Below are positions 44,531 through 57,021 of a DNA stretch of 64,000 nt, one piece after another. The notes beneath the pieces were generated by a model, which saw only the letters and a program-made list of their open reading frames with translations, was not told where the DNA came from and did not search any database. A program made the position numbers and the translations under genes. The stretch spans positions 61,437,401-61,501,400 of the forward strand of contig CM054118.1 in NCBI GenBank assembly GCA_028673005.1. Direction: 5' to 3'. Source of the DNA: Tanypteryx hageni. Taxonomy: Eukaryota; Arthropoda; Insecta; Odonata; Petaluridae. The number at the start of each line of letters is the position of its first letter. Positions within the stretch are counted from its first letter, which is position 1.

Positions 44531-47500
44531 AAATATAGAGAAAGCACCTATTGTTTTCATGAAAAAACTCGAATTCGAGATTTCAACGGAAATGCATGTT
44601 TTAAAAATTATGTTAATAAGAATTAATTTTAAGATTAAAAGGTAAAAAATATAAAATATATATTTTGCTTCAAACAACTAATAATTCATTAGAATAAAAA
44701 GAAAACCTCTTTATTAAAACGGCCTTTAGATTATTTCATAAAATTTGTTTGGCACAGCGTGTACAAACAAGAATGAATTGTGTGAGTAGTCGTTTAAACA
44801 AAAAATTATTTTTTATTTATTTATTTTTTCGAAAGAGTAATCGACGCAATGACCACAATTAAAATCAGGAGTACTCAGTCTCCATACTTGGAGGAAGATG
44901 ATAGTCAAATGGAGCATCATGGCTACTCTTTTTAAGCGCAGCTGCAGCTCCGTCTGTGAATTCACGAATGAAGCAGGAGCCACCCGGGAAGAAAGACAGC
45001 GGGAGATTACCACATACGAGCTTATTATTGTCGTTCCGGGGACATATGCCCTACTCTGAGGGAAAATGCCTCAACGGGAGATTAAGTAGGCACGTGGGCA
45101 ACTGCCTTGGCTGGTCCTTGTTCCTTTTTTGATCATTGGTGAATAGACTGTGATCCGCATACGCATATAAACGTTTGAAAAGTAATTTTTTGAAACTCAG
45201 AAAGTTTTCACTTATGTTTGTTAATGTATTTTTGCGGAATTTACGCAATATTTCATGCAAAAGATAAATACGTGAAAGAAGTATCACCCGTAAATACAAT
45301 ATCATAAACTAGACAAAAATGGTTACTTTCGAGAAGGATGAAACGTTTAACGTATGTTTTTACCTTTTATTCCTACTTCTCCTGCGTCGATAATGAGCAT
45401 TTGCATACTTTTGAGATTAGATTAACTTTCTTTCTGGAATGGATGGGTCTTTAATTTTAAACATTTCTTAAATACTCTTAAAAATTTTCGCTTGCTGTAT
45501 ATTTCTCCGTGTAACAACAGTTTTAGGACCTTCGGACAATGCCTCAACAATTTTTTACGTATTTTTTCCATCATCCAAGTTGCCAGTCAAGTAATTTTTA
45601 TGGGTGGTTTATACTGTTTGGAGTGTTTTATAAGTAATTTTTGGACTTGGTCATAATTATTTTCCTATATTTTAAAGTTTATGATTCTCTTTCAGATATT
45701 CCGCTATGGAATGTACTTTGATTATCAATTTTTATAATTTATCAAGATTCGTTGTATTGTTTTCTGCTCTCAAATAGGTTAATGGACTGGTTGCCTTGGA
45801 AAATTTTTCAGCCTAATTCACTTCTTTTGAAACAGTTTCATATCCCTAGATATATTACGAACTTAATTTATTTTGGAATCTTATTAGAACATTTTCTTAG
45901 TAAGTTTGAAACGGTCTCATATAATTCTTTGTCAAATGTTATGCGAGGTTTTGGCCCCGGAAATGTATAAATGGCATCCACAATATGTTTTGTACGGGAT
46001 CCACGATTTCTCGTTGCCCAGCGTTATCTGAGAGTGACGTTGAATTGGTTCGCTTTTATTCCTCGTCTATTTCGTTATTTTAAATTTCACCATCATTAGT
46101 TTTTCTTTTTAAATCCTCACATTATGTTTTATTACGTCTCAATCACCAAAGGTTGCCATTTAGTGGTCTTATTTTAACTTATTTTCATTACTGAATCTGG
46201 ATTATAATAATGAATCACTTTTCATTAAATTGGTTTTTAGAGTTAGGTAATGAAGGATGTGGTTTTAATTTTTTTTCATATGGGAGGTTATTTTTTTCTC
46301 AACAGCTTATCTTGAGGTTTGAAATTTTCCCGTTTTGCTTGTGATTTTCATTTGATATTTCAATTAATATACCATTTTAATACCCCATTGTCATCACATC
46401 CTTTCCTCCGCGCATTTATTTTTTATTTAAATTCATGTTTAACGCTTACAATCTTTCTCTACGGTTGCCCATTTTTATATTAGTGCGCGGATAAAGTTTA
46501 TGTTTAGTATACATCATATTTTAAATAATAATTACTTAAAGTAAAGAGAAATTAAATAAAAAAATTTAATATTCTTAAAATTAAGCATATTTAGATTTAT
46601 TTTTCCCGCATTGTGCGAGAAATCCAATGCACCTGTTATAGGAGAAAACGGTAGACCTTTAAATTTCTTTTCATTAGTTTTATTTACAAGTGAAGCCACT
46701 CAAGAAATTATTTTGCAACTGAGGAATTTTATTTTATGAAGTAACACGAAAAACCGTCTATGAACGGGAAACAGCTCCGTTAGACACCGCACATAGGTCC
46801 GTCTTATTAAGGTTCCGAGAGCATCATCCATGGCTAGACGTAAACAGTTGAAGGGCGTCGATGCGCGTAATTCACCATTTGCGTTATTTAGAGACGCTTT
46901 TCACTCCCATTCGGTGAGCGGTTGTCAGTGAGAAAATTTAGTCGCTTATTTTTGAGCGCTGCTTCCCATCACTTTGCAATCTAAATTTGTTTACAAGGTC
47001 GCGGTCCGTTTTACTCGCTTGCACGAACGCACGCGTAAATGTTGACGGGAAGGGAAGTGAAACACGGATTTGCGGGCGATCGAACCTAAAACAACATGAC
47101 GCATTCAAAGAAAGCATTTAGCTCGCCTTTGCTGCCTCGGGATTTCTCCGGGAACATCAGAAACTGCTGTAGAGTTTATTATCCGGACTTTAATCGTCCA
47201 GGAATCTTGTCAGTTTTACAGTATGTTTTTGATCTTTTGAATTTTAGAGTTCCTAAATAGATTTGGTCCACATTCTTTAAGGGCGAATAAGAGATACCTG
47301 AGAAAAGAAATTATCATTTTGGTAGCCTTAAAAATAACCTTGCTGCCAGTAATCACTGTTTACCCAAGTAATATATGAATTCACTTTAGAGAAAATATTT
47401 AAAATAAATACGTTTTTAGAAATGTCATCTGTTATTTTGATATTGGGTCAAATTAATTTTGAGCATACCTGAATAATTGTGAGTTGCCATTAGATATTAC

Positions 47501-48317
47501 TAAACCATTAGTAGCATTATTTTCGAATAGGAATGACTATTTAATTCCAGTTTTGGAGCGGTTGTTTTGAAAAAATTAGTTATGCGTTTGGTTTGCCCGT
47601 CTGTTTGACGCGCTAACTCCTCCTGATCGGAAGCAGATAGGGACTTTTTCTTCGCCAGTGCTTCAGTATTCTGTCTTGTTGCGCGCACTTTCTCGGTTTG
47701 TCCCTCTGTCTAATTTTTTTTTTAAATCGCCACTTACTGACTGTTTCAGCGACCCTTTCCTAACTTGTTTTAAATGCTGCGTATTTTAAACCGAATTGTA
47801 TCACTTTTAGAGACCCAAAAGTCTTCTTGAACCGATTTTCATCACGTCACACAACGAGTTGTTAGACCGCCTAAAATTGTCAGAAAGGAATCAAATAAGC
47901 AACAAAAGTTTACGAAGAAAGCCTGGCTATTCATTCATTTGAAAGTTGGGAGTAATATGTTCAGAGGAGGAATAATGAAAGGAATGCCGTCATAATGGTT
48001 TGGAATACCATGGAAACATATTATTATAGAATGATTTTCTCCATTTCTTGATTCCAGTTGAGAACTTTGTTTCCTTTCTCTCCGAGCTCACGAGGAACTT
48101 CGCGTTGCATAGTGTTATGGTATACATTAATTTATTGATAAAAGCAATACAAACAATTATAATAACGATAATATTCGTCAAGTTAAAAACTGAAATGGTA
48201 TATTTGTACAAAGATGGCCTGAAAGAACTTTACCGAATTGAAGTGCGGATAGTAGCATGCTTTGTTTTGGAACCAAATGACCATGGATGTATATTGGGAT
48301 ATAGTGAGAGAGATATA
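44531..48317. other. No gene recognised
   Basis: Mostly AT-rich. Three patches stand out. 44860-45110 is GC-balanced, with a minus-strand frame (LRLKRVAMMLHLTIIFLQVW) that may be an old repeat. 46740-47170 is richer in CpG. 47560-47690 has a minus-strand frame KKKSLSASDQEELARQTDG. None has splice sites or domains I can name. Confidence 0.4.
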
Positions 48318-48335
48318 TATTATATATACATACAC

Positions 48336-48373
<38 letters not shown>
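48318..48373. repeat. Microsatellite (TA)n(GT)n(TA)n
   Basis: TATATTATATATACATACAC, then GTGTGTGTGTGTG and TATATATATATATATATATA. Borders the small TIR unit that starts at 48368. Confidence 0.9.
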
Positions 48374-48562
48374 GGATGTCAAGAAGAAGGAGAAGGAGGA
48401 AGGAGTAGTTCCGAAAGCTTTACGTTTGTGATGTTTCTGTGTTTTAGTGTTCTTTTACGTGTGTCGCTTCTACATCCCCGGTGCCTCGCCAACCTGAAGT
48501 CGTCTGATTGGTGAGTGCTCACTGGGTTTCCTCATCCCAACACCTTGTTGACATCCATATAT
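48368..48562. mobile_element. Small unit with 15-bp inverted ends
   Basis: ATATATGGATGTCAA (48368-48382) and TTGACATCCATATAT (48548-48562) are perfect inverted repeats enclosing 165 bp, with GATTGGTGAGTGCTCACTGG (a small hairpin) inside. It sits between two TA microsatellites, so target duplications cannot be judged. Confidence 0.45.
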
Positions 48563-48591
48563 TCATTTTACCTTTCCTTTTCCGTAAGTTG

Positions 48592-48654
<63 letters not shown>

Positions 48655-48660
48655 TATATA
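48592..48660. repeat. (TA)n microsatellite
   Basis: An almost pure TA run of about 68 bases with a short ACACACA interruption near 48645. Confidence 0.95.
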
Positions 48661-48664
48661 GGGT

Positions 48665-48930
48665 TGTAGAAGGTGGAAGAGGAAGTGAGAAAGGGGGCGG
48701 GAAAAGTGAGATTGAAGTCGACAGCAAGTCCCCCGCGGTGTCATTGTTGGTACCACGCGCGTCTGGCGGACTTTTAGCAATGCCCTCTGAGAGAGAGAGA
48801 GAGAGAAACGGAGGAAGGAGACATATAGGGAGGGAGGTAGAGATGGAGAGAAGAGGTTGTTGGAGAGGGAGGAAGCGAGAGAGAGGGAGAGTGGGGCAAA
48901 AGAAGGATAGCCCAACATTCGACGGATAGA
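48665..48930. repeat. Purine-rich (GA) tract
   Basis: AG-dominated plus strand, including GAGAGAGAGAGAGAG near 48788-48806 and GGAGGGAGGTAGAG. It produces long overlapping open frames on the minus strand that I do not regard as genes. Confidence 0.8.
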
Positions 48931-50137
48931 GATCGAGAAAATTGACCGAGAACTTCACCGAGGAGGAAACCATTTTGTGTGCAAGGTCGTGACCTTGTAT
49001 ACACTCCTTTACCGACGAAATCAATATGATAAATCACGGATTTACGCTAAATAAGTTTCTATTGAATCGAGGAGAGCCCTTAAATTGCAATGCAATCCAG
49101 TTACTGAATAATTTGGGGAAATAAAATCTTACAGTTACTGTGCCAATTTAAGAGATAGCTTCTAAAAATACAGAGATTTTTTTAGTTCTTTATTATTATA
49201 TTTTTTTAGATCGAAAATCCAAGGAAATAATTTTGTTAAGTGTCTTGGTGGAATACGAATGCGTTAACATTGATTCTTCTTAGTAAAATATCTTATTTTC
49301 TGAACATAAATATGCACATGCGATTGTACATATATATGGTACAAACCTCTAAGGGATTTAAATTTTCATGGTGTGTAACAACGATTTCGTCATTATGAGC
49401 AATATATGCCAATATTTTCGCGTCTGACTGAAGTGACTTCGTAAAAACGGCCATTTAAAATTAACCGATTTTATATTAACGATGGTATACTGTCTGCACA
49501 AAGATCTCAATCTGATGACTATCCGTTGAAAAAAGAGGATGTCTGATTGACTGAAAACTGGAGCGGCCGCACATTGGACAGTAAAGGAGCGGGGAGCGTA
49601 AGAGAGGAAAGGCAGGATAAGGAGGGGTGAGGGCTAAGCCGGATTTTTGGTAGGCCCAAGGGAATAGGCGATAGGGGGGGGGGGGCAAAAAAAGGTTTCC
49701 ATTGTCAAACTCGTATCCATTGTATATAAGAGCCTTTTGAAATATAGGGATAGATTTTTATATATGGTTTTCATCGCTTGCTCACTTTCATACTGTGGAC
49801 GAAAAGGCACAACAACATTGCGTTTTACCTTTATTCGGACGTCAAATATAATACTTCTCGCTCGGTCGAAGGTGAAAGAAGCGTATCCATTATAAAAACA
49901 CTTTTCTTGGTTTCTGCATTGGAGTAGATTTCAGGCTTATCACTTTGACGACTGGCGAAAGAGATATGCATCTTTTGAACGTCTCATTATTTTTCAATTT
50001 TCATTAAACAAAATTTATTGTAAACGATTTATGTTCAAAAACACTTATATATATGCGTGTGTTTTTAGGATGTGGAAAAGTTGATTTTCGTTTTAAAGTA
50101 TCAGTATTTGCTTTATATGGATGGTTTAAAGTTTCGT
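48931..50137. other. No gene recognised
   Basis: AT-rich. A G-run lies at about 49675-49685 and a short GC-rich patch at 49555-49680. No exon or mobile-element end supported. Confidence 0.4.
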
Positions 50138-50290
50138 GCTGGTGGACGTTTTCGGGTTTTGCTGTGTTGAGGACATTGCTGACTCTCGACTCGACACGAC
50201 CCTCTCCTGAAGATGCAGGCTGCAATGCTTGCGGAACGTCGAGAGTCAACAACGTCCTCAACGCAGCGAAACCCGAACACGTCCACCAGC
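50138..50290. repeat. Long hairpin (53-bp arms, 47-bp loop)
   Basis: The left arm 50138-50190 (GCTGGTGGACGTTTTCGGGT to TGACTCTCGAC) and the right arm 50238-50290 (GTCGAGAGTCAACAACGTCC to GTCCACCAGC) pair at about 48 of 53 positions. The loop carries CTCCTGAAGATGCAGGCTGC and TTGCGGAACGTC. I have seen CTGAAGATG...GAAACGTC-type motifs in dispersed repeats of many invertebrates but cannot assign a family. GC-rich in an AT-rich region. Confidence 0.85.
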
Positions 50291-53200
50291 ATTCAACAAC
50301 GCTGCGAAAGCCTCCAACTAAAATTGGTTTAAAGTTTCGTCTTAAAATTTTCTCTGTGATAGAAAATTAGCGCATTAAAGCCGTTGCCGACATTTTTTTA
50401 ATAATATTGTAATAATCAAGCAATATCCTGTCGTATTTAGTTCTCCAAGTGTCTAACAAGACTGTAAAAAACTTCAAATACATCAGAATACTATATTTTA
50501 TGGAGGAATGTTTCTGAGGGAGAAGCGTGTCTCTGCTAATGATGCAACATTCTGCTTTTGATATAAGAAATATTTATGAAGGAGCTTAAGTATAGCAGTT
50601 TATGGACTTGATTTGGAGATTAGATTAGGGGAATTGTTTGCGACAAAATTTTGGGCGATAGCGAAGTGAAAAAACCTACTATTTGACAAAGGAAAAGAAT
50701 GCAAAGACGATACTTGATGACATGAAAGACGAAGAAAAAAACATGCGTAAAGAACCCTAGTGAAGGACTTTCAGGCGACATGCAAAAGCGCGTGTTATAG
50801 AAGGAAAAAGAAAACTCCAAAATGAATGTTTCGAGTACTTATGTGCAGAAAGCAAAATTAGAAAGGATATATGATATATTTGATTTTTATGTATAGTTCA
50901 GCTACACAATAACGACGTAACCGTAACAAAATAAGAGTATAAGTTAAACTTCAAAATTTCATTAAAATTCTTCATTACATTGATGCCTTATTGAGGCTTG
51001 GTTCCTTAAAGACTCGGTCTAAAGAGGTAGGTTTGATTTTAAAAGTCCGATCGCTAGCGTGTGAGGATATTATTAACTTAATCGGAAACCGACTAAGAAA
51101 TAAACTGGAACACAAACTAGGGCCATCCACCCTTTGCACATGGAATATTTTCTTTGTTCTGGTAGTCTACTCGGATTTAAGTTTTAAGTATTCATGCCCT
51201 AGTGAATGAGATCCATATAATTTTAAATAAAGTTTTATTCAATTTTTTTGCTTTTTAAAAGCAATAAATACATCAACGCCTATTTTTTTTCATTGTGCGG
51301 CATTTTATGAAGATGTCGCCTACATGAACTACCGGTTTACGTTCGCACGTCTCACATATACTTATATCATTTGTCATTTCTTCCTCCTGACACTTTCCTA
51401 TTACAACGAACTACACAGCATTTGTGCTTTCCTGCATGGTAATGTATGGTTACGTGCATTTTCTCGCCTAATCGCTGGTCTTGCACTATAGAATCTATGT
51501 ATCGGTACTTGCCCGGATATCACCAAATAGTTGAGCCACGATTGAACTTATAAATCTAACACGAAAAAAGGTTGTAATGATTGGCGGTATCAATATCGCT
51601 CATACACTTCATGTAATTCATTGCAGCATCATGTTTGATTTCACCTTAACCACGTACCTATTCATTCCATTTGAAAAACAATTAGAATGAATAGGTGAGA
51701 TAATTTAATTTATTGAGCCTTTTCTTCCACTATGAAAACATTGATAAATTATATCCGATTATTTATATTTTGCGGATTTTTGGTATGAAAGTTTACAAAT
51801 CTAGCCAAAATGCATGATCTCTATTGGTCATAATTGTTTTGGGTTTCAAGAAAATAAATTTAAAAATCCTAAACTTAATAATCATACCGAAATTTAGTTT
51901 ATTTCCTGACTGGTCTAAAACTTTCTCACAGCGAGATTTTCAAATAAAAATAAAGAGTTTAATATCAATCGGTTTCGATCCATCAAAAATGAGTGCGAAC
52001 GCCCAAAACTGAGAAGCAAGCGAATCCCTTGTAATGAATCATCTCCAACGCGTATCTATTCTTTGTTTATCTCCGCTTCAATTCCTGGCGCAGTTTCTGC
52101 GACGAATATAATGTCCCACATTTTCCGCCGCATTGACTTCTCGCCGCAGCGTGCAGGCGCGCGTTTTTACAAAACTCCATTCTGGCATTACTCCTGCTGT
52201 TCCCGCAACCAGCCTCTCTACCAGCCGGCACCTCTTCAGCAACCCCCGCAGCTCTCTTTACCACCATTCCCCAACCTCCTCCCTCTATCCCTCCCACTCC
52301 GTTCAAAAGAGAAACTGAATCTTCAATTAACACTCGGCGAGTTCTGAAAAACTCAGCGGGACGCCAAGATGGCGTGGAGATACAAAATGGCCGCCGGGGA
52401 CTTAAACGTTGTCGATGAATAAAAGGGCAAGAGGGACTCCCTTTTTTCCTCCCCCTCCCCATTCCCTTTAGCGCGCACTGCTAGAAAAAGTAAGAGGATA
52501 CAGAGCTTAACAAATGCTACGGTGCCCCTCCTCTGCCGCCGACCTCCCCGACAAAATCCTCTCGAATCGGTTTTTTTCATTTTACCTCTCGGTCCCTCCC
52601 TCAACCCGCACTCTCCAAAATCTTTTCCTCCCCCTTCTATCTCTTCCCTCCACTCTGCAGCCACCTTCGTAGCCACCGTCTTACTTCAAAACTTAACGCC
52701 CTCGTTCCCGACCAAAAGTATTTGATCGCATCTACCGTGATTTTACGATTTTAGATTTTAGTTATGTGTAAATAGAGGTGTGCGTTCGATAAGCGTCGTT
52801 TTTTGTAAACAGATGGATAAGTGAAAGAATGACATGTTAGTGAAAAAGAAAAATTTGAGCGAGGAGGCGAGAATTTGAAAATGGAGAGAGCGCTACAATC
52901 TGATTTCTTTAAATCATGCTCATAATTGTGTAGTTTTAAGATTATGATCACTTATGGTTATTAGAATTAAAATAAAAGCTACTGAGCCGTAAAATACGGT
53001 TCAGGAGTTTTTATTTTAATTCCATTCTGTACACCGTATTCTCCAAATTTCATTTTCAACACTTATGATTATTGTTATAACCACTCCATCGTATTCGTTT
53101 GCATCGGGTAATATGTCTGCCGAACGTTAAAAACTTCTCCCAATAACCCTTGACCAAACAAAGGTTCGCCAAAACTGGATAAACTATTCTTTATTTTTGA

Positions 53201-54733
53201 AACCCTTGATGACTTAGAAAGTGAATACCTATGCGTTTTATACCTGGAAATTTCATTTTTTCTCAAATTTAAATGGAAATTTCTTTCGCACTAACATTTT
53301 CATTAATGCCGCACAAACTGCCACTGCGTGTGCCAACCAAACTTATTAATTTGCTTGACGCAATAAAAATATTTCGGCCCTTCGGTATCTGCTTGAATTT
53401 TTAGAGAACTCTGACAGAAATAGGAATGATTGATGTTACTCAGTAATTCGTCTCCGAATAAATTTGAGAAATTTATTATTGTCTGTTGCTGTCGTCTTAT
53501 CTTTAAGCAATTCGCACGCAAATTTGTCCGATAAATCCATACGTTACTTATCGTTCTATAAGAAATCCATAATTTTGTCAATCAGGATTCTCTTCGCTAT
53601 GTCTTACCGCATGGATACATATTCGATTATGCCAATCATAAATATGATAAAATATCGATTCAAAACCACTAACTGTCTCTCAGCACTCTCTATCTGTGTC
53701 CAGATACAATGCAGATCTTCCTCATCAACGTGTGTGCTGCAGATCATCTGCATGTCTCCATTCTACCAAACTAATTTTGTTCCTATTCATATTGACTGTT
53801 TTAAGTTGGTTGCTCTCTCGACTTTCTCTCAACTTTTCTTCTATGTACATACTATGCCAATTCTGTTTCTTTCTTCACAAGAATCTTCCTTATAATTGAT
53901 TACATTCCGGAGTCTGACTTGAGAAAACCATTGGAGGTTCACCAACTTGAGAACTCAGTTCCTTCTGTAAAGTTTCTTTTTCGATTCATAGTTGTATCCA
54001 AGTTTCGAATCGTTTCTAGTACAATTTTTTCATTCAAAGAACGTAGAATTTGACGTTGGAAAATGACTTTGGCTTCGCGCTGGCTGCAAATAAATTTGAA
54101 AGTTGGGAATTTTTAGCCAGGTCCTTCCATTTGGGAAAATAAAAAGTCAATTGCAAAATGGAAAACAGAAGTGGAGGTTGGCGCATTAATCGATGTCCTA
54201 CGGATGATTTCAAGGAAACGAGTGACTGATTACATAAAATGAGACATCATTCTATCGTATGTGAAAATCAAGGCGCAGTGAATAATCAATTAGCCCATCT
54301 GGTATACATGAAGTGGAGACTTAGCTAACAATCATCAATTAAGCCGCATAATTCCTTCCACAATGGTAGCAAATGAATTCACCCACTTCATAAACCTAAA
54401 ATAAAATAAAACTTCATAAACGACAATGCCATCTATAGTTTTCGCGTGTACCGGAGATAGAATAGTTTGCCCTCTCCCTCTTACGTTGCACGATGTTTTA
54501 GCATATTTCAGTCAAACTTGAAAACGTTTGATTAATATCACACATTAATTGAATCATTACACATCTAAACTGTAATCCTTGGAGAGAGAGAGAGGGAGAT
54601 TTTAGTGACATATACACTTATTAAAGTAAATGCCGTCGAAATGTTGAAAGTTTTTGAAGAATGCTCATCATTCTCGATAAGATTTCGTTTTTGATTAACT
54701 GCTGAAATGTTACATTTGTTAGTTAAATAGTAA
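50291..54733. other. No gene recognised; CpG- and pyrimidine-rich patch at 52.05-52.72 kb
   Basis: Mostly AT-rich. 52050-52720 is richer in C and CpG, with two YY1/Pho-like words (AAGATGGCG near 52368, AAAATGGCCGCC near 52384), which could mark a promoter or regulatory region. Open frames there are compositional. A (GA)n run lies near 54583-54600. Confidence 0.35.
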
Positions 54734-54805
54734 AGCACGTTGGTCTAACGATATGATTCTCGTTTTTGGTATGAGAGCTCCCGGGTTCAAATCCAGAACA
54801 GGTCT
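54734..54805 (+). tRNA. tRNA-Pro-derived pseudogene
   Basis: Aligns along its whole length with the intact tRNA-Pro at 56940: TTGGTCTA, ATGATTCTCG and CCCGGGTTCAAATCC. The acceptor stem no longer pairs, the T-stem has two mismatches (CCGGG against CCAGA), and the anticodon loop reads TTTTGGT, so the nominal anticodon is TTG rather than TGG. A Pol III product with proline identity is unlikely. Confidence 0.8.
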
Positions 54806-55511
54806 GAAATATCTTAATATTAAAAAAGTAAATGATGAAAATGCAAAATAAACTGCAGAAAACTTCCTAACTCATGCTTTTTTAGTCCTTTTCATTACCT
54901 ATTATTATATCTCTTGCGATTAATTTAATGAACACGGAAAATTTTGGATGAATTGTTCCATCAGCGTTGTCATTGGATTTACTCATTTCGTTTTTATTGA
55001 TGTCTTTGATATCATTCCAAATTCGGAGTACGGAATAAACTTGATAACTTTCGATTATAGAAGAGAGTAATAAGAATAAATAAAACTCAATCCGTGCGAC
55101 AAATATTACGCTTGCGTTAAAAATATGTCAATGCTAAGCACGGGGTTTTTATTCACATTGCTCCTATATATTATATTAAATAATTATTTTATGTTTGATA
55201 ATGCTACTACTATAAAAACATAAATATATCTTCTATTGTTTTTAGTTCTACTGTCTTTCCAATTGACCGCATACTTGCATACTAAGTGTGCCAATAACTA
55301 TTGTCAGTGATTTTTTCGTCAAAAATTAAATGCAATATTTCGTTTTGAGATGTAGTTTAAAATTATATATCTCCAATCGGCAGTGATTTATATTAAGCAA
55401 TCTTATCAAACTAAAATATTTATGTACCATTGCGTCGAGTTTAAAATATTTGGAAAAATGCTACCATATAATATATATAATATTTAAGGAAAAGGTTTTA
55501 ATTAAGTCATA
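54806..55511. other. No gene recognised
   Basis: AT-rich sequence between the tRNA pseudogene and the next repeat fragment. Confidence 0.4.
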
Positions 55512-55640
55512 GCTAGGCTTGGTAGGATTCGATTTAAATCGATAAATGTTGATAAACATCGAATTTTAAAAACTTTCAAATTCGACGAAAATGAATTGTC
55601 GTCGATAAGTGTGCGTAGTTTCTTCTGCATTGCTGCCGAA
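55512..55640. repeat. Fragment of the repeat nested at 31252-31762
   Basis: AGGCTTGGTAGGATTCGATT and AAATCGATAAATGTTGATAA match the reverse complement of the right end of the 31-kb unit, then diverge after CTTTCAAATTCGACG. Confidence 0.65.
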
Positions 55641-56028
55641 GGACCATCGTTCCATATACGCACTCTGGGCTGTTTTCCACATCATAGTGGTTTGTTACTC
55701 TACAAGGTGAGATATTTTTCATCAAAACAATCATTCATACATTAGATTGTGCATTATAATCACGTCACATAAATTCCTCACTAACGATCACGATATCGTG
55801 AATAAGGGTCGCGAATTAACGAGTAGAATATACTTTCCGATTTATTGCGAAATATTAACTGTTTCAACAACAACACATTCACCAAAACATGGATAACAAC
55901 AAAGCAGCATACAAGAAGTTTTATTTTATTTATACACTTTCAAGTTAAATTTAATTAGACGGAATTCACTAGCCGATCGATGGGATGGGGAGCCGTAGCC
56001 AATGGAAAGAGGTGATTGTTCCCTAGAT

Positions 56029-56130
56029 CAGTGATAGTCAACCAGGGTGCATGATGCACCCCGGGGTCAATGAGAATTTTTCAAGGGTACATGAAACTGA
56101 CAGGGTGCATGAGGGGATGCATGGCATGAA
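56029..56130. mobile_element. hAT-like terminus
   Basis: CAGTGATAGTCAACCAGGGT followed by the inverted GGTGCATGATGCACC resembles hAT MITE ends of the CAGTGGTTCTCAACC type. No right end was found. Confidence 0.4.
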
Positions 56131-56389
56131 TGGTGTGAATTCATTGAAAGATGTTCAATAAATAGTGTTCATTGAATGGTGTTCGACAAAAATATTATTC
56201 ATTCATTAAGATTTTTTTGTTTAGCTTTAAAATTTAGATTAGATAGTTATTTATCTTTATTTCTAACACTATTATAAAGAGTAGCTTTTTTATTTTATGT
56301 ATAAAATGTGTGCTATTTTTTGTATTTTATTTTTGCCTCTTAATTTTTAAATTTAAATATAATGTGTGGGTGCAAATGAAGTTTGGTAT

Positions 56390-56480
56390 CAGGGTTGCCA
56401 ACTAGTAAAAATAATTTTTACGGACAATATGGAAAAAAATTACGGACAACCAAACTTTTTTTACGGACATTTTTTTTGCG
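56390..56480. mobile_element. hAT-like terminus
   Basis: CAGGGTTGCCAACTAG followed by repeated TTACGGACA phrases resembles the left end of the element at 17205 (TAGGGTTACCA with CCGGACA phrases). No right end recognised. Confidence 0.4.
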
Positions 56481-56939
56481 GAAAAACAGATTTAGAGTAC
56501 AGATGGTAGAACTATAAGTGAGCATATAGTGTGGCAATTCTCGAATAAATTTTCTATTTTTATGGAAAGAATTCAGATATTTTTATCTTATTTTAATTAC
56601 CTTATTAAGATAAACGAACAAGTTCTGTTAAGTCCAATTAGCAGGTACGGTGGACCGAGCTTTTTCAAGGTTACACGGTTTTTGAGCGGAACTCAACTCT
56701 TGGTTGCGCTTTCTTAAAAGACGAAATGATAATACTTATAAGTTACATCGGCCAGTTGGACTTGGCTACACATGAATCTAAGAAGTTCGAATTTTTCCAT
56801 AAAGGGGGATTATTAGCTGAGAAAGTTCACGGGCGTATTGGCGCCCTGGAGTGGAAAAGCGATAATTATATTTACTCCTAACGGAACATTTCTTAACCGA
56901 GACAAATTATGAAATGCTCCTATGTCAAATTTATCCAAC

Positions 56940-57011
56940 GGCCTGTTGGTCTAGGGGTATGATTCTCGCTTTGGGTGCGAGAGGTCCCGGGTTCAAATCC
57001 CGGACAGGCCC
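56940..57011 (+). tRNA. tRNA-Pro (anticodon TGG)
   Basis: A complete cloverleaf without intron. The acceptor stem GGCCTGT pairs fully with ACAGGCC. The D-arm contains GGTCTAGGGGTATGATT (A box TGGTCTAGGGG). The anticodon stem CTCGC/GCGAG closes a seven-base loop TTTGGGT with anticodon TGG. The T-arm CCGGG-TTCAAAT-CCCGG carries the B box GGTTCAAATCC. The discriminator is C. A run of seven T at 57015-57021 serves as Pol III terminator. Encodes the proline tRNA for CCA codons, with wobble. The likely parent of three related loci nearby. Confidence 0.97.
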
Positions 57012-57014
57012 TCA

Positions 57015-57021
57015 TTTTTTT
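57015..57021 (+). terminator. Pol III T-run terminator of tRNA-Pro
   Basis: Seven consecutive T three bases after the discriminator base of the tRNA gene. Confidence 0.85.

Noticed and set aside
48563..49037. Minus-strand frames ending in poly Tyr-Ile
   Set aside because: Translation of the GA tract and TA microsatellite.
50138..50290. Active hammerhead ribozyme
   Set aside because: The CUGAAGA strand is present but the GAAA partner reads GGAAC; a core base is missing, so activity is not supported in this copy.
53464..53895. 143-codon plus-strand frame with a signal-peptide-like start
   Set aside because: The rest is compositionally odd with many Ser/Ile/Phe, and there are no splice sites or homology I can recognise. 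A HADD-like word on the opposite strand hinted at an RT remnant but nothing around it fits.
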